From Bradyrhizobium sp. 1(2017) (GTDB lineage: Bacteria > Pseudomonadota > Alphaproteobacteria > Rhizobiales > Xanthobacteraceae), in the NCBI RefSeq assembly GCF_011602485.2, contig NZ_CP050022.2, forward strand, positions 5,228,001 through 5,292,000: a stretch of DNA of 64,000 nt. Direction: 5' to 3'. Below the pieces are notes generated by a model that saw only the letters and a list, made by a program, of their open reading frames with translations, made no database searches and was not told the origin of the DNA. Both the position numbers and the translations under genes were made by a program. How positions within the stretch are numbered: the stretch's first letter is position 1; each line of letters begins with the position of its first letter. Positions 62,276 through 64,000 of this stretch are shown one piece after another.

Positions 62276-63355
62276 ATGACGACGCCCCCGCGGAACCGCA
62301 TCACAAGGCTGATCGCCGCGTTCGCCGTCGCATCCGCGATCGCGTTGCCCTCCGCAACATTCGCCGCGGACAGCCAGCTCGACAAGATGCGTGCGAAGAT
62401 CGCGGCATTCATCACCGACAAGATGGAGAAGCTGGGCGGATCGCGCATCGTCTACAAGGTGGACAGCGACGCCTTGCGGGAGGCGGTCGTCACGGATCTG
62501 CGCGACGACGTCTACAGGACCTTGCGCGAGGGCCGGATCGCCTTCTCCGGCCTTGCGATCCGCGACGGCGGCGTCGACGTCAAGATCGCGGACGCCAAGG
62601 GCCGCCAACTGCTCACGCGCAAGCTCGCCTCGGCCGCAGAGGGATTGCCCACGCATGCGCTCACCGTGACCGATGCCGGAGACGGGCTGATCAGGCTCGC
62701 GCCGACCGATGCCGCGTCCGCCGCACGGCTGCACGACCTCGTCGAAGATTCCATCGCCATGATCGAGCAGCGCCTCAAGGACGCCGGCGTCACGCTGGCC
62801 AGCGTCCAGCCCGAGGGAACGGACCGCATCCGCATCTTCCTGCCGGGCATGATGGAGCCCGAGCGCATCACCGCGATCTTCGCCAAGAAGGTGAAGGTCA
62901 GCTTCCGCCCGATCGACGTCACGATGTCGGCGGAGCAGGCGCAATCCGGCACGCCTCCCGCGGGCACGGAAGTCATGTTGGGCTTCAAGGACAAGCACCA
63001 ATATCTCGTCAAGGCCAGCGCGCTCGACGGCGACGACATTAGCTACGCCGGACCTGGATTTACCACCGACACGAAGGAGCCGATCGCCTCGTTCCGCTTC
63101 AACGGCCGCGGTACGCGGCGCTTCGCCCACATCACGGCAGAGAACGTTGGAATGCCCTTCGCCATCGCGCTCGACGACAAGGTGATCTCCTCCCCCGTGA
63201 TCCGCGAGCCCATCACCGGCGGCTCCGTCCAGATTTCCGGCAACTTCACCCTGGAAGAGGCCAACAGCGTCGCCATGCTGCTGCGCGCCGGCTCGCTGCC
63301 CGGACGTCTTGGCCTTCTCGAGCAGCAGGTGATCCAACCCGCCGCCAAGCCGTAA
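62276..63355 (+). CDS. SecD-like periplasmic (P1) domain protein without membrane domain
   Basis: 359 residues. A signal peptide (about 1-30, ending TFA) leads into a P1-like region: IVYKVDSDALREAVVTDLRDDVYRTLREGRI, then MIEQRLKDAGVTLASVQPEGTDRIRIFLPGMMEPERI and IASFRFNGRGTRRFAHITAENVGMPFAIALDDKVISSPVIREPITGGSVQISGNFTLEEANSVAMLLRAGSLPG, as at the end of SecD P1. SecD then continues with six RND helices, but here the protein stops (LLEQQVIQPAAKP). It is therefore a stand-alone periplasmic head, perhaps assisting SecDF or repurposed. No partner genes nearby. Confidence 0.85.
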   Translation: MTTPPRNRITRLIAAFAVASAIALPSATFAADSQLDKMRAKIAAFITDKMEKLGGSRIVYKVDSDALREAVVTDLRDDVYRTLREGRIAFSGLAIRDGGVDVKIADAKGRQLLTRKLASAAEGLPTHALTVTDAGDGLIRLAPTDAASAARLHDLVEDSIAMIEQRLKDAGVTLASVQPEGTDRIRIFLPGMMEPERITAIFAKKVKVSFRPIDVTMSAEQAQSGTPPAGTEVMLGFKDKHQYLVKASALDGDDISYAGPGFTTDTKEPIASFRFNGRGTRRFAHITAENVGMPFAIALDDKVISSPVIREPITGGSVQISGNFTLEEANSVAMLLRAGSLPGRLGLLEQQVIQPAAKP

Positions 63356-63606
63356 GGCGAAGATCGTCCAACGCCCCGCCATGGGCCTCAAGCCCCTTCC
63401 GCAACGCCGAAGCCCGCCCCGAATCACGGCCGCATTGCAGCCAGACGCGCAACCAACGGGCAATTGCCGAAACGCCCGATCAGGTTAAAATTTGCCTCTT
63501 GCGACATGGCGGCCGAAGGCTTCATTTCAGACGGCCGTCACTCGATTTCGGCTATACCTGTCGAGCATACCGACCAAGACTGAAGGCCTTACGCGGGGTT
63601 AGTACC
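63356..63606. other. intergenic region before the last gene
   Basis: No gene supported. A TTAAAATTT stretch (63485-63493) is the most AT-rich part and could belong to a promoter. A short inverted ACGGCCGT lies at 63532-63539. Nothing else stands out. Confidence 0.4.
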
Positions 63607-64000
63607 ATGCCGTCCGGCAGCGCAGACATTTCGTCGATCCTCGACCGCATTCTAGATGCGGCGACGGACAACCTCAGGATCGCGAAGATCCTGGTCCAGA
63701 TGGGCCTCGATCCGAACAACGTCACCTATGATGCGATCTTCAACCGGCTGCTGGAGATCTTCGTCCACAACATCACGTTTGCCAATCTGTTCGCCGCGGT
63801 CGGCGCTGGTTTCTTCGTCGCCACCCTCTTGATGCGGACCATGGTGCCGCTGCGCGTCGCCAACATGATCGGCTGCGCGTTCTTTGCCGTTTTCGGCGCG
63901 CTCTCCGCCAACGTCGCCACGTTCCTGCTCTATCTGCTGCTGCTTCCGATCAACGCCCTGCGCCTGCGGCAGATGCTCAAGCTCGTCAAGAAAGCGCGCC
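63607..64000 (+). CDS. membrane protein with three helices, 3' end outside the window
   Basis: 131 residues are visible from ATG 63607 (MPSGSADISSILDRILDAA). A polar N-terminal helix is followed by three membrane helices (about 56-72, 80-98, 99-115) and then NALRLRQMLKLVKKAR, the basic link that in Popeye-like or cyclic-nucleotide-binding membrane proteins precedes a soluble domain. That reading is a guess because the rest is cut off. Complete frame with no stop to the window edge. Confidence 0.65.
   Translation, partial: MPSGSADISSILDRILDAATDNLRIAKILVQMGLDPNNVTYDAIFNRLLEIFVHNITFANLFAAVGAGFFVATLLMRTMVPLRVANMIGCAFFAVFGALSANVATFLLYLLLLPINALRLRQMLKLVKKAR

Noticed and set aside
62066..63463. Minus-strand frame opposite the SecD-like gene
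   Set aside because: Composition of a shadow frame. The plus strand has a signal peptide and P1-like sequence.

Overview
The window is chromosomal DNA from a high-GC alphaproteobacterium, most likely Bradyrhizobium or a close relative. That placement is inferred from gene content: a pca aromatic-acid cluster, a cox-type molybdenum hydroxylase accessory cluster, a liv branched-chain amino acid transporter, caspase-like secreted proteins, CHASE2 cyclases, a DUF2778 protein, and many intergenic palindromes of the GTCATTCCGGGG and GTCATTGCGAG kinds. I see no insertion sequence, prophage, integrase, CRISPR array or rRNA.

Layout. 1-1500: the start of a slipin gene, then two abutting degenerate tRNA-like sequences. 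1500-5500: a LysR regulator divergent from a cysteine hydrolase, a frameshifted caspase-like pseudogene, and an SDR oxidoreductase. 5500-9810: a Tlde1-like DUF2778 protein, then a FecR-like secreted protein paired with a CHASE2 adenylate cyclase behind an 18-bp perfect palindrome. 9880-17400: two polyprenyl-phosphate glycosyltransferase genes, small envelope proteins, DUF72 and DUF488 genes, a PhzF protein and a second membrane cyclase. 17490-22400: a TetR-HlyD-ABC efflux operon with a 22-bp palindromic operator, and a divergent ArsR-SRPBCC-GFA operon. 22500-30460: two small proteins, then a minus-strand cox accessory operon (coxG, coxS, coxM, coxD, coxE, two XdhC parts, MoeA/MocA-like fusion) that contains no large catalytic subunit.

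30600-39600: pcaB-pcaD-pcaC and livHMGFK. 39600-47300: a receiver protein divergent from a hybrid histidine kinase, a P1 peptidase, an EF-hand protein, rpe, a PH-like membrane protein and three very small genes. 47300-54000: a kinase/USP fusion with a metallophosphoesterase, a tightly overlapping three-gene operon with an ExbB/MotA-like channel subunit, and a divergent NarL-type two-component pair. 54000-64000: TetR, purB, an M20 amidohydrolase, an intact caspase-like gene, an acyl-CoA synthetase, a SecD-like protein reduced to its periplasmic domain, and a membrane protein cut by the window end.

The best candidate for an undescribed system is the operon at 49629-51680. It combines a four-helix ExbB/MotA-like protein, a single-span protein with an Asp just before its membrane segment and a large periplasmic beta-rich domain (ExbD-like layout without ExbD sequence), and a two-span partner. 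Other leads are the tRNA-like pair, the cox cluster without coxL, the kinase with an altered metal-binding residue, the membrane-less SecD head protein, and a FecR-like protein with a canonical EF-hand loop. All assignments come from reading the sequence; no database search was run.
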